Positions 12,113-23,790 of a DNA stretch of 64,000 nt are shown here, in pieces; position 1 is the first letter of the stretch, and each line of letters opens with the position of its first letter. This DNA is from Mesodorylaimus sp. YZB2_4 (taxonomy: Eukaryota > Nematoda > Enoplea > Dorylaimida > Dorylaimidae). The notes below the pieces were generated by a model. That model searched no databases, was not told the DNA's origin, and was given only the letters and a program-made list of their open reading frames with translations. Position numbers and translations under genes: made by a program. The stretch covers positions 496,001 through 560,000 of the forward strand of contig JASANH010001724.1 in the NCBI GenBank assembly GCA_030248295.1, given 5' to 3'.

Positions 12113-12831
12113 TTAAAAGCAGTCATGGAAACAATAAGTTGCCGGGTTCTGGGCAAGCTTACGGGACCATGGACCGGAGCATGCTCCGCCAGAAACCAAT
12201 ATCATCGTACCATTCGAATTGAGACCACGAGAACCAGTCACTGGTTGCAATCTTGACGGGGGTAACGTCAAGCGGGTCGAACCGCTCTTGAGGCTGCGGT
12301 GGACCATTGGCACGAGGATCGGGATTGGATCGAGCATAGGCGGGGCACACTGGGATGACTCCAGTACTAGGTTGGTGACCACCCTGGGCAGAGGAACGGA
12401 TATCAGATTGATTGCTTACTCTGCTCTGCCTTTGTTTTGGCCAACTCGGTCTGCATCGCCTGAAGTTGAGCCTCGAAAATAGCCATCTTCAACCGTTCTT
12501 GAGCAAATTTCGTTCGTTCTTCGGCCCGTTGCTGCTCTCGACGTTCGATCGTGTTCTGAATTGCCTCGGCTCGACGTCTGGCGATGTCAGCTTCCATGAC
12601 AGCTGCAACGGCGCGTTCTCGTGACTCGGACACCTCTTCACGGAGTTGCTTAGCCTGTGCAACAGAGATAAGCTGTCGTCGAGCTGCGGCAGCTGACCAG
12701 TCGAGCTCATCGGGAGATAGATTGACAGCCGTGATCTGAACAGTGGATTCTTCGATGGGATTTTCGTCGGTGGCCTGATCAGCATTTTGCGGCTGATCGG
12801 CCATTTCGAGAGGAATGATCGGCGAAATCAA
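12113..12831 (-). pseudogene. Decayed gag fragment related to the 50-55 kb element
   Basis: The frame 12403-12831 begins near MADQPQNADQ and becomes a charged, coiled-coil-like helix (RRRAEAIQNTIERREQQR). After a frame change, the stretch ending near 12159 contains PVKIATSDWFSWSQF and IGFWRSML. These align in order with PVKVTTDSAWYRWEEF and VEFWQALVS at about residues 193-221 of the intact Gag-protease protein (50735-55333). It is the broken N-terminal third of a related gag; the capsid, zinc-knuckle and protease parts are missing. Confidence 0.65.
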
Positions 12832-13830
12832 TGAGTGGCTTGCAAAGCCTGGCCAGTATCGGGCGGGAGTAGCATGGAGAATCGGTGGCTAGGATGCACG
12901 GCTCACACGGGTTGGAGACCGGCTATGGGAACCAATATAAGACCTCGTGTCTTATAAGGAGATGATTCATTACTCGATCGCACCGAGTACGCGCAGGCAT
13001 AAACACTGATTAGAGAACGAGCATCGACCCAAAGAGCAAGAGTGCGCTGGCACAGAACAAACAAATTACACATCAGACAAAGGGAGACCAGTTCCACTCA
13101 CAGCAATCACAATATCACCGAACAGGCCTAACATCAGACGAGGTCGTACTCATTTGCATAACATGATCTTCATTCCCCCTCTCAGAGCTCTACACTACTT
13201 TGGGAAATTCGAGCATATTTCAATTTTTTATAATGGTACTAAATGTTAAAACGAGAAAAATAACGACATCTGGCCTTTTCATATTGTCCATTTCCTCATG
13301 CTCCTGTCAACATTTTTCATCGATCGGCCCATGTTACCAGTGTTTTGTATTTTGTTTTAGCCGCGTTCCCAAGTATTTTATTGTACCCATCTGGAGGATA
13401 TTCTCCTGTCGACCTTGTGTTGCGATTAAGTTTCCGTTTTCTCTGCAACATTTTAGATCCTGATCATTTCAATTAAACCTGGATTTTGCTTGGGAATCTT
13501 TGTGCATTACTAATGCGAAAATTAAAATGATCGAAAAATCTAGCGATTAGTTGCTTATCTTACGTTATCGTCTGACTCTTGCCCGGCCCACGAGTCAAAA
13601 ATTATAAGACTTGGATCCATTACTGGCATATATTGTGAACTGCCTCCAATTAAAAAGACCACATATATTTGACCAGACCCACTTAAAGCATTATAGTAAT
13701 CAACGGCTGCTTGTTTCTGTTTTGCCCACACTTTTATCCTTCACAGTGGTGCACTAGTTGATTTACCATATCTTTTTCTGGGTTTTAGAAGTAACTAACA
13801 ATTCCCTTTCGATATTTAAATAAGCTTCAA
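12832..13830. other. No gene recognised; possible LTR remnant at the left
   Basis: The stretch 12870-13200 lies where the 5' LTR of the decayed gag element would be. I could not find a second copy or clear TG...CA ends, so no LTR is called. The rest is A/T-rich without a credible frame. Confidence 0.35.
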
Positions 13831-14310
13831 GTGCAAGCTCTAAAGCCAAACCACAGGTTCAATAAATTTGTAGACAGGTTCTCCCCCTCTGGAAATCCTT
13901 CCCCGGGGACGAATTTGAATTACAGCACAAAATCATATGGTGTGGAAAATGTGAAAGGCATGAGTGTTAGCGTGATAGAAAATGTTGTCCCTGAAGAGTC
14001 AGATGAAGATGAGGTTGAAGAAGGAGAAATCGTGCATATTGAATGAATTCGGTTATGAGCAGCATGAATAGGGGAAAAGAAGTATTGAAATAAACAAAGT
14101 TAGCAGTACCTGTTGGGAAGCTTTAGACTGTCTATCTTTCTATAACTGATATCTATGCGAAGCAGTTTCTTCCTGGCAACTAAAAAATGTTTCAGTTTTA
14201 TTCTCCCCTCTCTGGAAATCCTCCCCCTGTGGATATTCTCCCCCATCCAGGAAATTTGAAAAAATTTTTCCTCTGGAGAGAATTTCGAGGAAATACATAC
14301 ATACATATTT
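13831..14310 (+). repeat. CTCCCC/GGAAAT short-word repeat with a small acidic ORF
   Basis: Words such as TTCTCCCCCTCTGGAAATCC recur at about 13878-13900, 14204-14224 and 14236-14255. An A/T tract (TTTGAAAAAATTTTTCC) is followed by the inverse word near 14270-14285. A 71-codon frame at 13831-14046 ends in an acidic tail (EESDEDEVEEGEIVHIE) and is followed by AATAAA near 14090. Its middle is made from the repeat, so it may be a chance frame or a last exon that captured the repeat. Confidence 0.4.
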
Positions 14311-14379
14311 TATCAATCGCCAAGGGGCTAAGGGCTGAGCCGGGGGCTAAGGACCACATATTCGACAATCATTTTCACC

Positions 14380-14455
14380 AAGGCGGGAGTCGAACCCTCC
14401 TCTGTAAGTGCGCACCCAGCGTGAGAGGCAGACGCCTTAACCTGCTAGCAGGGGC
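14380..14455 (-). repeat. tRNA-like repeat (CTCTCACGCTGGGT family)
   Basis: The minus strand has GGTTAAGGCGTCTGCCTCTC, then a long variable region and a perfect B box GGTTCGACTCC at 14396-14386. The same core, CTCTCACGCTGGGT, occurs at 56520-56536 and 60871-60884 on the plus strand. The anticodon stem does not pair well, so I call it a tRNA-derived SINE or pseudogene. Confidence 0.5.
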
Positions 14456-15449
14456 GTAGTCAGCAGGGGCTGCAGGGCTGCCAGGCAGCCCCTGGTAAGA
14501 ATTTTCGTGCACAGGTCCTTCTTGGTGCACCTTGGCACTTTTTGGTGCTCTCTTCAGCACTAATCAACAACAAAGAATGGTGAGAATTTCAAGAGTCCCC
14601 CTAGTGCTGCTTATAGTTATCAAGCACGATGGGTCCTCATTGAACAGACACCTGCGCGTCGCGCGGCTTGTCTGGTGGCTTTCTTATTTGTTGACCAACT
14701 AGGGGGAAGACACCGGAGAAGTAAAATTGTCGATCACGATCCTTGGCGCTGCTGTGCAGTTTTGTCCCTCTTGGTATTGACAGCAGTTGGCCGGTTTGGG
14801 TAACAGCAGTCACTTTATTTTTGATTTGAAATTTAAAGCGACCTTTGCTCGAGGGGTTTCGGGTTTATGTGGAGATTGGTGAATTCGATATCACTGATCA
14901 ATTTTTCTTGCATGAGTTCAGGCGATGGCGAGACAAATGGGTCAGGAAACCAGCAAAAGATCCACCTAAAAGTTCGTCTGAGGGTCGCGCCGCAAATAGC
15001 TGTAAAATGTAGTTTAGGATTAGAGCGAAAAAACAAAAAAAAACATGGAAAAATGTTTTCTGGGTCAATTGGGGTTTTTGCGATGGTCACTTTTATGGGG
15101 TTTTTGCGATGGTCACTTTTCTGACGGTAGTAGAAGCGTTAAACGTCAGTTCTGTCCTGCTTCTTTTTTGGTGGTTTTGGTTTGATACTTATCTGAATGC
15201 TATTTCTGGCTCAGGAAAAAGCAGAACTCAATCTTTTAAAAAAGACTTAGCGGAAGTAAACAAAACCCGCCTTAGTACAGTTATGTACATTTGCCACAAA
15301 CCACGAACTAAAATCTTTTACAAAACTGTGAGGAGTTGGCTCAGCATGTCTTGAAACGACATCAGAACAAACGACTCGAAAGGATACACAAAAATTGCTA
15401 AGATAAACCTTAGTACGTAAACTTTTGGTCTAGGCTCATGAATTTAAAT
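14456..15449. other. No gene recognised; short tandem block at 15078-15125
   Basis: A block of about 30 bp containing TTTTTGCGATGGTCACTTTT is repeated in tandem near 15078-15125. A related block (GAGGGTCACTTTTTTGACGG) occurs near 38625-38645. No convincing gene is present. Confidence 0.4.
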
Positions 15450-15680
15450 AATGCGTGCACAAAATGTCAAAAATTTGTTGACTTCTCGCGAGATTTTTGA
15501 CGTTGACATTGACTCTGACAGGGGCTCCAAAAAAGTTTTGACTCTGACAGTGACTTTGACTGAGGCCAAAAATTTTTTTGACATTGATATTGACTTTGGC
15601 GGAATTTTGAAAACATGCGTTTTCGATAGGATTTTGACTTTGATATTGACGTCAATTGCAACACTATACTGTACATAGTA
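15450..15680 (+). repeat. Short-word array (TTGAC/CTGAC family)
   Basis: Words of the type TTGACTCTGAC recur about a dozen times and are interrupted by A/T tracts such as CCAAAAAAGTTTTGAC and CCAAAAATTTTTTTGAC. Related arrays lie at 17590-17690, 45290-45440 and 47775-47970. Long frames on both strands through this array are products of its composition. Confidence 0.65.
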
Positions 15681-17340
15681 TGAACTCACTCTCTTTCATT
15701 TACGGGCAATGTCACAGTGAGACTGATCAGTGATACAAAAATATTTCTTTTGAAAGGAGTTCCATTGCTATTACTTGCATCCATAGATTATTGTAGTTGT
15801 AAAAGACAACCTACATAGGACGGTGAGTCATGTACTTGTTTTTGTCGTATACTATGATCGCGAGTTCGCTACTCACACAAAACAGGCTTCACTTTAGAAG
15901 CACCCTGAAACCGTACTTCGCCCCAGTAGGACCATCGAACTAGCACACACTGCTCTAGCGCGTTCCCAAAAATGTACCTGCTGAAACTCGGTCTAATGAC
16001 TGCGAGTTTAAAAAGCAGCCTTGTCAACTAACGCTGTTCATACACTGCTCGCTTTCCATGGATAGTATGCAAATAACCATTCCCATTCCGCCAATTTGCA
16101 CAACGGTTTGAGCCTGTTTAAATGTTGAAAATCAGCTCGCGAATTACATTAAACTACGCCAATAGAAAGAGATCAGGAGAGATAGAGTGTGCACCCGCAC
16201 TTCACTCCATTACATCCGTTCTCTCTGGGCGCTATGACTATTGGAGAGCTGTTGACTTTATTCTGCTCGGCAGTGGCGCCTTATGCAAGTCTTGTTACTC
16301 CCTTTTCCCTCTCGGCGAATGAACCCTACTGTAAATAATTTAAATTTTAGGCCTTTTCTTACTTTGGCGCATTCTTTATTATGACACCTGGGGCACTGGA
16401 AGAAAATGTTGAAAGTGTCAAGGGAAAAAAGTCAAATGAAGCTCGTCAAACGATGTGCTCAGTTAACAATGATGAGCATTGCTATGGATTTAGGTATGCT
16501 TGTGTAATGTGCAAGAAAGAAGTTCCACTTACGTATTACGGAGGAACTTTTGATTACCCACTTCTCAATGCCATTTAACATAAAATGATTCAAGCATATT
16601 CTTATGTGAATAGGCATACAATCACACTGACCATGGCAAGCTTTTCGAAACGGGTACGTAATTCGAAAAAAGCACTAACGTTAGCTTAACAACTAATCGT
16701 AAGACGAAGTGCACTCAAGAATCAATGTGCGAAAAAAGAGGATGATATTCAGATTCAGCACCAACGTCAAGCCAAACATGCAGTGATTCCTTTTTGGGTG
16801 CTTGCGAAAGCTATGATGCACAGTTTTGACGCGTACTTCTTTAACGCTTTCTCCAGCCTTCTAAATCGATATCAGTTTACTGAACCATAGAATCTGTGCA
16901 ACGTAGGCATGCGCAGGTGATTAGACCTAATCGTCAGGTCACGTACAGGTGCAAATAAATCACTCCGACGACCTTTTTTTGTATCAGATGTACATATAAA
17001 ATCAAGTGGATTTTAGTGCCATCGTTTTCAAGTACCAGTAGTCTTTAATATTCTTTAAAATGTGTAGGAATCAGGACAATCCTGGACAGGTTTGTCCTGA
17101 TTACACTCCGCTTCATTCTTCCGGAGTCAAGTTTGATGATGAAGATTCTCAGCTGACGTGTCTGGTTTTCAGATTTGCGTATTCCTCAGGACTAGGTCCG
17201 TACAGGACCGTATTTCCTCGAATATCGTACCGTATCGTACGACCGGGGTCGTAGCCTTGCCAGTGGCGTAGCAAGGTTTTTTTGGGGGAGGGGGCTGCCA
17301 GAGGGAAAGAGAAAGTCAATGGCAGCGGTCAGTGAGGTAA
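15681..17340. other. No gene recognised
   Basis: Small frames at 16122-16322 and 16381-16578 (+) have no recognised motif. I see no splice-linked exon series. Confidence 0.4.
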
Positions 17341-17690
17341 GCTCATTGCGCTCGACCGAGGGTGCTCGGAATGTCGGATCAGATATTTCACATAAGATGA
17401 TCCGATCTAAATTTTTGAGAGGTGATTTTTCTAATAGGATCAGAAAAATCCTAAAAATTCGATCCGATCCGGCTGTGACACCCAGCTTGGCCGTAGCCAA
17501 CCTCCAGACTTTGGCGAAGGTTGCGGAAAGGAGGGGCGACATGCGAGCTACCTGGTGGGACAAAGGGCGTGTCTACGGAGCCCTTTTAAAATTTTTGCAA
17601 AAGGTCAATTTTGAGTCAATGTCAACGTCAAAATTAAGCAATTTTGCGCTGTCAAGTCAATGTTAACGTGAAAAATTTTTTGGGAATCCT
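17341..17690 (+). repeat. Two adjacent short-word arrays (GATCCG, then GTCAA)
   Basis: 17370-17480 has GATCCGATC words separated by A/T tracts (CTAAATTTTTGAG, CCTAAAAATTCG). 17595-17680 has GTCAATTTTGAGTCAATGTC-type words like those at 15.5 kb. The 115-codon frame across them is an artefact of the repeats. Confidence 0.5.
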
Positions 17691-18623
17691 GCCAAAGTAA
17701 CAATAGAGAACCGACGTCATTCGCAACACAGTAAGAGTGACAAAATCAGAGTTTTCTTATGTGGAGGCGGCAGGAAAAGAAAAACGCTTTTTGTGAAAAG
17801 CTTCAAATTAGAATTTGATTAGTGATTGAAAGAAGCTTCATCATGGTAATCAGTGATTCTTTCTGTAATCAGCCGTCCGTCAGTATTCTGGGATTTTTAC
17901 TCGAATGTTTGGTATTTTAAGTTTTAGATAACGCGTAATGGCACAATCACGAACTTCAGATTTGAATGACGCAATAAAAATTTCAGGGCATCAAATCTGA
18001 TTGAGTCTCTCATTCGTATTGACCACATCACAAAAAAGTAATTTTTTCTGAACTGGTACAGACCAATCAGAGGTGAGACGATGAGACGGTAAGTTGAGAT
18101 CGTCTCAAACGTAAATACTCGTTGCAGGCTTTGGATTATGCCGTACTCCTTCCAAAGCAACCGCAATGCGGTGGCACACGAGAACGTAGCTGAGACATAC
18201 ACATACCGCCTGCGCATCGATCGATAGGCCTGCCGAGAGAGCTTGTACACATGATGCTTCAGCCAATTGGTTTGTATCCGGAGTGCTTGTAGCGGATAGT
18301 GTGGTCACATGTACTACTTAAACCAGATTTTTTGGAAGTCCAGCAGCAGCTGCTGGCCTGCTTGTTAAGCTCTTGTAACGCGCTGAAAATGACGTTTCGG
18401 ACAACAGAACATAAAGAGACAGAATCCTGAAGACATGTGCACGTTTATTGGCTGAACTTGCAGACATCATATCCCGCAGCTAAGTAAAAGCCTCAAAAGT
18501 CGTACCCACACACACATCAATATGGTAATGGCCCATCATGTATCCAAAAACAACTCAGTAATCCTACAAACGAGAAAAAATGACGCAACTGTGGTGACAT
18601 GGAAGAATACGGGATGTCATATC
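17691..18623. other. No gene recognised
   Basis: A 108-codon minus-strand frame (17924-18250) with a basic, hydrophobic composition starts at MYKLSRQAYRSMRRR. I do not recognise it and see no flanking exons. This is the region downstream of receptor paralogue 2. Confidence 0.35.
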
Positions 18624-19607
18624 TTATATCGTGGTATGATACACAGACAAAAGCGTAGCTGCGCATATTCTAAACTGCTTCTTAGCAGCGGCTCGAAAAG
18701 GGCTGCTCAATATGAACAACACGGAAAAGTGAACAGCGGCATTGAAGACCACGACCTCCCTGCCGTATCGATTGGTCAGTGCCTTGCCCACGTCGCCGGA
18801 GTAGAGAGCCATGAGGACGATGACCAGCCGGCCGCCCAGGTGGGTGACCAGGTGGGTGAGCACGATGACCGTGATGGCCCGGACAATCTTGGCATCGCCA
18901 TCGGGCCTGTGCTCCTGCTGGTCCGTGTTCTGGGGTCCGATGGCCATGACTTGGAATTTCTTCTTGCGCCACCATATTCCCCAGGCCAGGACGAGATTGA
19001 GTAGGACGATGCAGCCGGAGACGGACATCTGGAACGTGGTCATGGTCGACAGGGTGGATGGGAAAACGGTGTCCTCGATGCCGCACGTTTTGAGCACGAT
19101 GTCTCGACCAGACCACGAATTCTCAAAGTGCACGGCCAGCTGCACGAGGGCGAAGGTGTAGGCGCCGACGACCAAGGGGATGGTCAGCTTCCGATACGTC
19201 CACAGCCTGTACTGGTGCGGGCACAGGGTGGCCAGGACGCGGTCGATGACCAGCACTGCAGCCATGGCCAAGGATATGAGCTGGGCGAATGTGATCACGC
19301 ACACCTCCAGACAGCACTCGAACATGGTCACCAGCTCCCCTCGCCCGGCCAGGTGCCTGTACACCCGGACCGACCCCGTGCTCATGTAGCCCGCGCCCAG
19401 CAGGAAATCGCTGGAGGCGTTGAACGCAAGCAGCACGAAACATTTTGTGTGCAGGGGCTTCGACAGGGCGATGATCAATATGATCATTGTGTTGAAAATG
19501 ATGGCCAGTGCTCCCAGGGGTATGAACAGAGCATTCGGGGCCAACGTGGTACCCATGAGGAAACGTGATCGGTCCAACATATAGGCCAACGATTCGTTGC
19601 TTGCCAT
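18624..19607 (-). CDS. Srsx-like 7TM chemoreceptor, paralogue 2
   Basis: An intronless 327-residue seven-transmembrane receptor, the tandem twin of the gene at 10077-11063. From the end of TM2 to loop 3 (about 165 residues) I see no amino-acid difference between the two and only about one base difference in nearly 500 bp. Substitutions cluster in the N-terminus (SLAYMLDRSRF versus SLSDMLDRSSF) and in the C-terminal tail after TM7. The frame extends to an ATG at 19649, but a TATA-like box at 19667-19674 would place transcription start near that codon. The conserved ATG at 19607 (MASNES, shared with paralogue 1) is therefore preferred. It has the same DRVLAT and KTCGIE marks and no NPxxY. Expected in sensory cilia or neuron membranes by analogy; ligand unknown. 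Confidence 0.85.
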   Translation of the reverse strand: MASNESLAYMLDRSRFLMGTTLAPNALFIPLGALAIIFNTMIILIIALSKPLHTKCFVLLAFNASSDFLLGAGYMSTGSVRVYRHLAGRGELVTMFECCLEVCVITFAQLISLAMAAVLVIDRVLATLCPHQYRLWTYRKLTIPLVVGAYTFALVQLAVHFENSWSGRDIVLKTCGIEDTVFPSTLSTMTTFQMSVSGCIVLLNLVLAWGIWWRKKKFQVMAIGPQNTDQQEHRPDGDAKIVRAITVIVLTHLVTHLGGRLVIVLMALYSGDVGKALTNRYGREVVVFNAAVHFSVLFILSSPFRAAAKKQFRICAATLLSVYHTTI

Positions 19608-19666
19608 ATCGAGTTTGGTGCTCGTCAGATTCTTGAGACAAAATGGCATTAGATAGATTAGGGGCT

Positions 19667-19674
19667 CCTTTATA
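19667..19674 (-). promoter_or_regulatory. TATA box of receptor paralogue 2
   Basis: The minus strand reads GATATAAAGG around this point, 60-67 bp before the ATG at 19607. Its position argues against the upstream in-frame ATG at 19649. Confidence 0.5.
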
Positions 19675-21957
19675 TCCCCAGTAGGTCAGTCGGTTCACCT
19701 GCCAGGGAATTAGCATAATGTTGTCTAGATCTTCTACGCCAGAGGGATATTGCGTGACGTCAATCCTTGACTCGATGTAGATTACATTCCTTGTTTTCCG
19801 GTTGCTCATCGAACCATGAGTTAGATTATCAGTAATCGAGGTTCAGGAACGTCGCAGGCGGAGAGGGCTACAAGATTTTGATGCCTCCTTAATTATCCAT
19901 CGCTCGCTACAAGAAAGTACTTGTCGGTATTTTCGTTTTAGGAAGACTTTCAGTAGTAAAAAATCCTAGAGAAATAACTTCGCGAGAACATGGACAGCGG
20001 CCTAAACCAAATACCAAAAATATTAACGATGGTAGAAGACATGGAAAGTCTCCTACAGCCACGACGAACTGCGTGTAGGAATGGGTAGGCATTGACGATG
20101 AGAGCATGCCGAGCTTCATACAGTAGGTAGTGTGGTGATAGAGGTCGCCATACCACATGCACATATCCCAAAGTTGGACATTTATGCGCGTATTTTTAAG
20201 ACCCAGGCAACTGCAACAAACGATAAGGAGTTTTTTTTGACAGGCGATGCATCATAAAACATGGTGCAGCTAATGAAGACATATTGTAAGGTGCCCTTTT
20301 TTAAAGGCATTTTAATCGGACTCTTCTTTGAGAAAACAATTCTTTTTAAATTTAAAGGATGAAGGAAAGGTGGTTATTTTATAAAAATTTGTTCTAAATC
20401 CACGCCACACGTAAGGAGCAAGAAGATGTGTTTTTCTATTCCCTGTCATCTGGGCCCTGGCATATTTTCGTGTCACGTTTTGCTAAACTGAAACATCGAT
20501 GACAGGGATAAGAGAACCTTATTTTATCACGTATTTATCGACATGCCTCAAAAATTATTTCGAGTTTGTCTGGTGCAGGGATTAAAGTCCACTGGGGCGG
20601 GGTACAACCCGTAATACAATATCACTTATCCACAAAATTAAGAACATCAAGGACATTATGCAAAGCTATTGGTAAGCAATTTTCAAGAAAATAAGATTTT
20701 CTGGAAGTTTCCTATTTTCAGAAATTGTCAGAAATCAAAACATGCTAATCGTGCTAGTCGTAAGTCTAGCTAAAGACCTCTTTGCAAGTCGTAGCCCCTG
20801 TCTTTACTCTGCGTAGCCTAGAAAGAAAGGGTACCAGATCCTGATATTGTTGGTGAAATCGAAAGCAGCCAAGATTTTTGTCATTTTTAGGGAATAAAAG
20901 ATGGAGGAGATAAATATACATTTTGTCTGCATTCATATATTCTGTGCGCTACTACGACAGCGAGAAAGTCCAGTCGTTTTTACTAACCCAGTCAGCCATT
21001 TGGTGCAGTCACTACATATCATCATTTGGGCGTCGTTCATATGAAATGTAGAATTCGGCGATTGACGCGGTGGTGTGCATTGGTTCGTAGCAACGCTGCT
21101 CAGTTCACGTGGTCTCAAGTTACTCCACTCTCCCAGAGAGAGAATCACGTGGAAGCAGGACATAAAGATATAAATAGATATGTGCCTGCCTTTCCAATGA
21201 AAAACTTTTGCTGTTAAGTGTGAGTGTTGAGTGTGTGTAAAAAATGAACTGAAATATGCTAAAATCCTAATAGAGCAGCATATCAGCAGGCACAGCCAGC
21301 CAACCAGACGCCTGATGCTAAAGGACGATTTTCGCTGGCTAATTTTTTATAACTTTGGCAAAGCTGGAAAATCTGCGGCAGTTTCAATAGTGATTCAATT
21401 ATTCGACGACTTACGCGAAACAGGTACTTAGACGAGGCAGGTATAAAAAATAAGCGTCATTGTTCACTTAAAGTCTTGCGCCTGCGGATTGTAAGAGTAT
21501 AGCCACCAGTAGTGAAAACGCATACTGACTGCTCACTTCAAAAGAGATCATAAAAGTAGCAAACCAACTCTCAAAAGCAGATGGCTCAACAACTCAATTT
21601 GCATCTATTTCTTTCTATGTATGATTTTGTTGCTTGCGACCTTCCATACCATTCGACCCTTTTTCCTTTCGCCCAGACCTTTTGTCATTCGGATCTTACT
21701 GTCCTGATCTTCTGACAATGGAATCTGCTCATTACATGGGCTAAAGCTATTTTTGCACTTATCCGAGTACTCTGACAGTGTGAAGCCCCAAAATCCCAAC
21801 TGCACCGATCATCTTCTACTGTTCATCTACTTGATTTTTCAATATTGCACTTTTCAGTATGGCTGACATTCGCGGTTAGCTGTCAATTTTATATAGAATG
21901 GATACAGTAACTGACAATCAGACTGGAGTCAAGACACAAAAGCAGGATGAAAACATG
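19675..21957. other. No gene recognised
   Basis: Scattered frames of 60-85 codons only. Near 20445-20512 CCCTGTCATC and GATGACAGGG could form a long stem-loop. No protein family is recognised. Confidence 0.4.
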
Positions 21958-22035
21958 AGCTGGTCGGAATCGAACCCGCATCTCGTAGGTTACTAATGTC
22001 CAGCGTACAAGTCCTAAGCACTGAGCTCCGTTAAA
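21958..22035 (-). repeat. tRNA-derived repeat
   Basis: The minus strand has GAGCTCAGTGCTTAGGA, like a tRNA D-arm and A box, and GGTTCGATTCC (perfect B box) at 21976-21966. The T stem pairs poorly (about three of five), so it is not a functional tRNA. Confidence 0.5.
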
Positions 22036-22687
22036 TCTTATTTTATGAGAGATTTTGTGTTGGCAGAATTTTTAAGGGAACGCGCGGGTTTGAGAAATTT
22101 TTCACGATGGGCCGGGGGGGGGGGGAGGAGATGGGATAGGAGGGCCTTTTTTATAATGCAGTAGGAAGTTACCGTAGCAGACTTTTCTATGCCATCTTTT
22201 CTTTACATATGTACATCTGTCAAGCTGACAAGTAAATTTTAGTTTGACGTTAGAAAAATAGCAAATTCTTCTGCCACCAATGGAAATGTTTGTTTCTTTT
22301 TTGCTCGGCTTGACACATGAATCCCTCCGATCCATTCATGCATGTGATGCAAATTTTTAGGAACTTTACTATTAATATATAAATCCCGTCACAATGTAGA
22401 TCAGATATCTCGAATCCATGTGTGTGTGTGTGTGCACGCAATACAATGAATCACTACTACATACGTAGAAACTTCGCAAGTGCAACACATAGTTGCAAGA
22501 CTTTAATTCAAAAGAACCGACAGCCTTTATTTTTGTGGCGCATAAGCTTTGCAGGATGTCCAAGCTACTGAACACCGCTTGGCTCTAGTGACCACTACTT
22601 ATCTGTTCACCCTCGAGTGCGCCTGCCTGTGCTTGGTGATGTGGTGAGCTAGGAACATATAAACATAAAGTATCGCAACAAAACATT
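22036..22687. other. Intergenic; TG microsatellite and G-run
   Basis: A G-run lies near 22113 and a TG repeat near 22420. This is downstream of receptor paralogue 3. No gene is seen. Confidence 0.45.
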
Positions 22688-23695
22688 TTAATATCGCGAT
22701 TGTGTGTGTGTCTGATTTCCTGTGCGAACAATCGCAGTTTCCTTCTGAGCTCCAAAAAACTTTTTCGTTGCCACACGAAACTGACTGCTCATTGCGAAGA
22801 GAACGAAAAAGTGCATGGCTGCATTGAACACCACAACTTGCCTACCGTATCGATTCGCCTGTGCTTTACCATTTTCATCAGAAAAGACAGACATGAGATA
22901 AATAAGTAGTCTGCCGCCCAGATGGGTCAGCACGTGCGTTACCACAATGACAGTGATTGCACGAACAATCTTGGTGTCAGTGTCAGCACTGCCCGCATCT
23001 TGATTCGTCTTCGGCTTGTTTCCGATATGCGCTACTTGAAATTTCTTTTTATGACGCCATATTCCAAGAGCTAGTACAATATTCAAAGCAACAATCATTC
23101 CCGAAGTGCACAACTGAAAAGTGGTGAGTGCTGACAATGTGGACGGGAAAACGGTTTCTTCAATCCCGCACGTTTTCTGTATAACATCTCTTCCAGCCCA
23201 TGCATCACAATAGTGCACAGTCAGTTGCACCAGTGCGTATGTGACAGCTGATACGATAAGAGGGACAGTCACCTGGCGACTGGTCCAGTTTCGGTAATCT
23301 TGTGGGTAAAATGTAGCCAAAACACGATCAACGACCAACGCTGCTGCCATGCCCAGCGAGAATAACTGAGCGAAAATGATAACCGTACATTGCAAGCAGC
23401 ACCTGAACATACCCGTCAGTTCCCCATTTCCCATGAGATGTCGATAGACTCGGATGGCGCCGATGCTCATGTAGCCAGCGCCCATGATGAAGTCGCTGAC
23501 AGAATTTGCTGCCAGCAGAAGGAAGCATTTTGATCGCAAACTCTTGGATTTTGCGATGATGATTAGAATGAGTGTGTTGAAAATAATAGCTAGGGCTCCC
23601 AGAGCAACGTAGAGGGAATTGGCCAGCAATGTGACTTTCAACGATTGGATCGATTTTTGCAGCAAAATGGACATTGTACCATTGTCTGAAGTCAT
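22688..23695 (-). CDS. Srsx-like 7TM chemoreceptor, paralogue 3
   Basis: An intronless receptor of 335 residues from the preferred ATG at 23695 (MTSDNGTM). The frame opens further to 23779, but a TATA-like box at 23781-23790 makes that start unlikely. It is clearly homologous to the genes at 10.1 and 18.6 kb but much more diverged. It keeps SKSLRSKCFLLLAAN after TM1, ALVVDRVLATFYPQDYR after TM3, KTCGIEETVFPS in the second extracellular loop and WRHKKKFQ in loop 3. SKSLRSK matches the Srsx consensus better than the other two copies, so this may be the more ancestral form. It completes a three-gene tandem cluster, all on the minus strand. Confidence 0.85.
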   Translation of the reverse strand: MTSDNGTMSILLQKSIQSLKVTLLANSLYVALGALAIIFNTLILIIIAKSKSLRSKCFLLLAANSVSDFIMGAGYMSIGAIRVYRHLMGNGELTGMFRCCLQCTVIIFAQLFSLGMAAALVVDRVLATFYPQDYRNWTSRQVTVPLIVSAVTYALVQLTVHYCDAWAGRDVIQKTCGIEETVFPSTLSALTTFQLCTSGMIVALNIVLALGIWRHKKKFQVAHIGNKPKTNQDAGSADTDTKIVRAITVIVVTHVLTHLGGRLLIYLMSVFSDENGKAQANRYGRQVVVFNAAMHFFVLFAMSSQFRVATKKFFGAQKETAIVRTGNQTHTQSRY

Positions 23696-23780
23696 TTTGA
23701 AAATAACTCTCGCTGGTTCCGAGTGCTCGATTTGTCCTCTAGAACAGATAGTTTGACAGAATAGATCAAGAAAAAACACA

Positions 23781-23790
23781 CCCCTTTTAT
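23781..23790 (-). promoter_or_regulatory. TATA-like box of receptor paralogue 3
   Basis: The minus strand reads ATAAAAGGGG, 86-95 bp before the ATG at 23695. The duplicated upstream sequence (second copy at 24812) begins just beyond this box. Confidence 0.45.

Noticed and set aside
21958..22035. Functional tRNA gene
   Set aside because: A and B boxes are good, but the T stem and acceptor stem do not pair; a tRNA-derived repeat is more likely.
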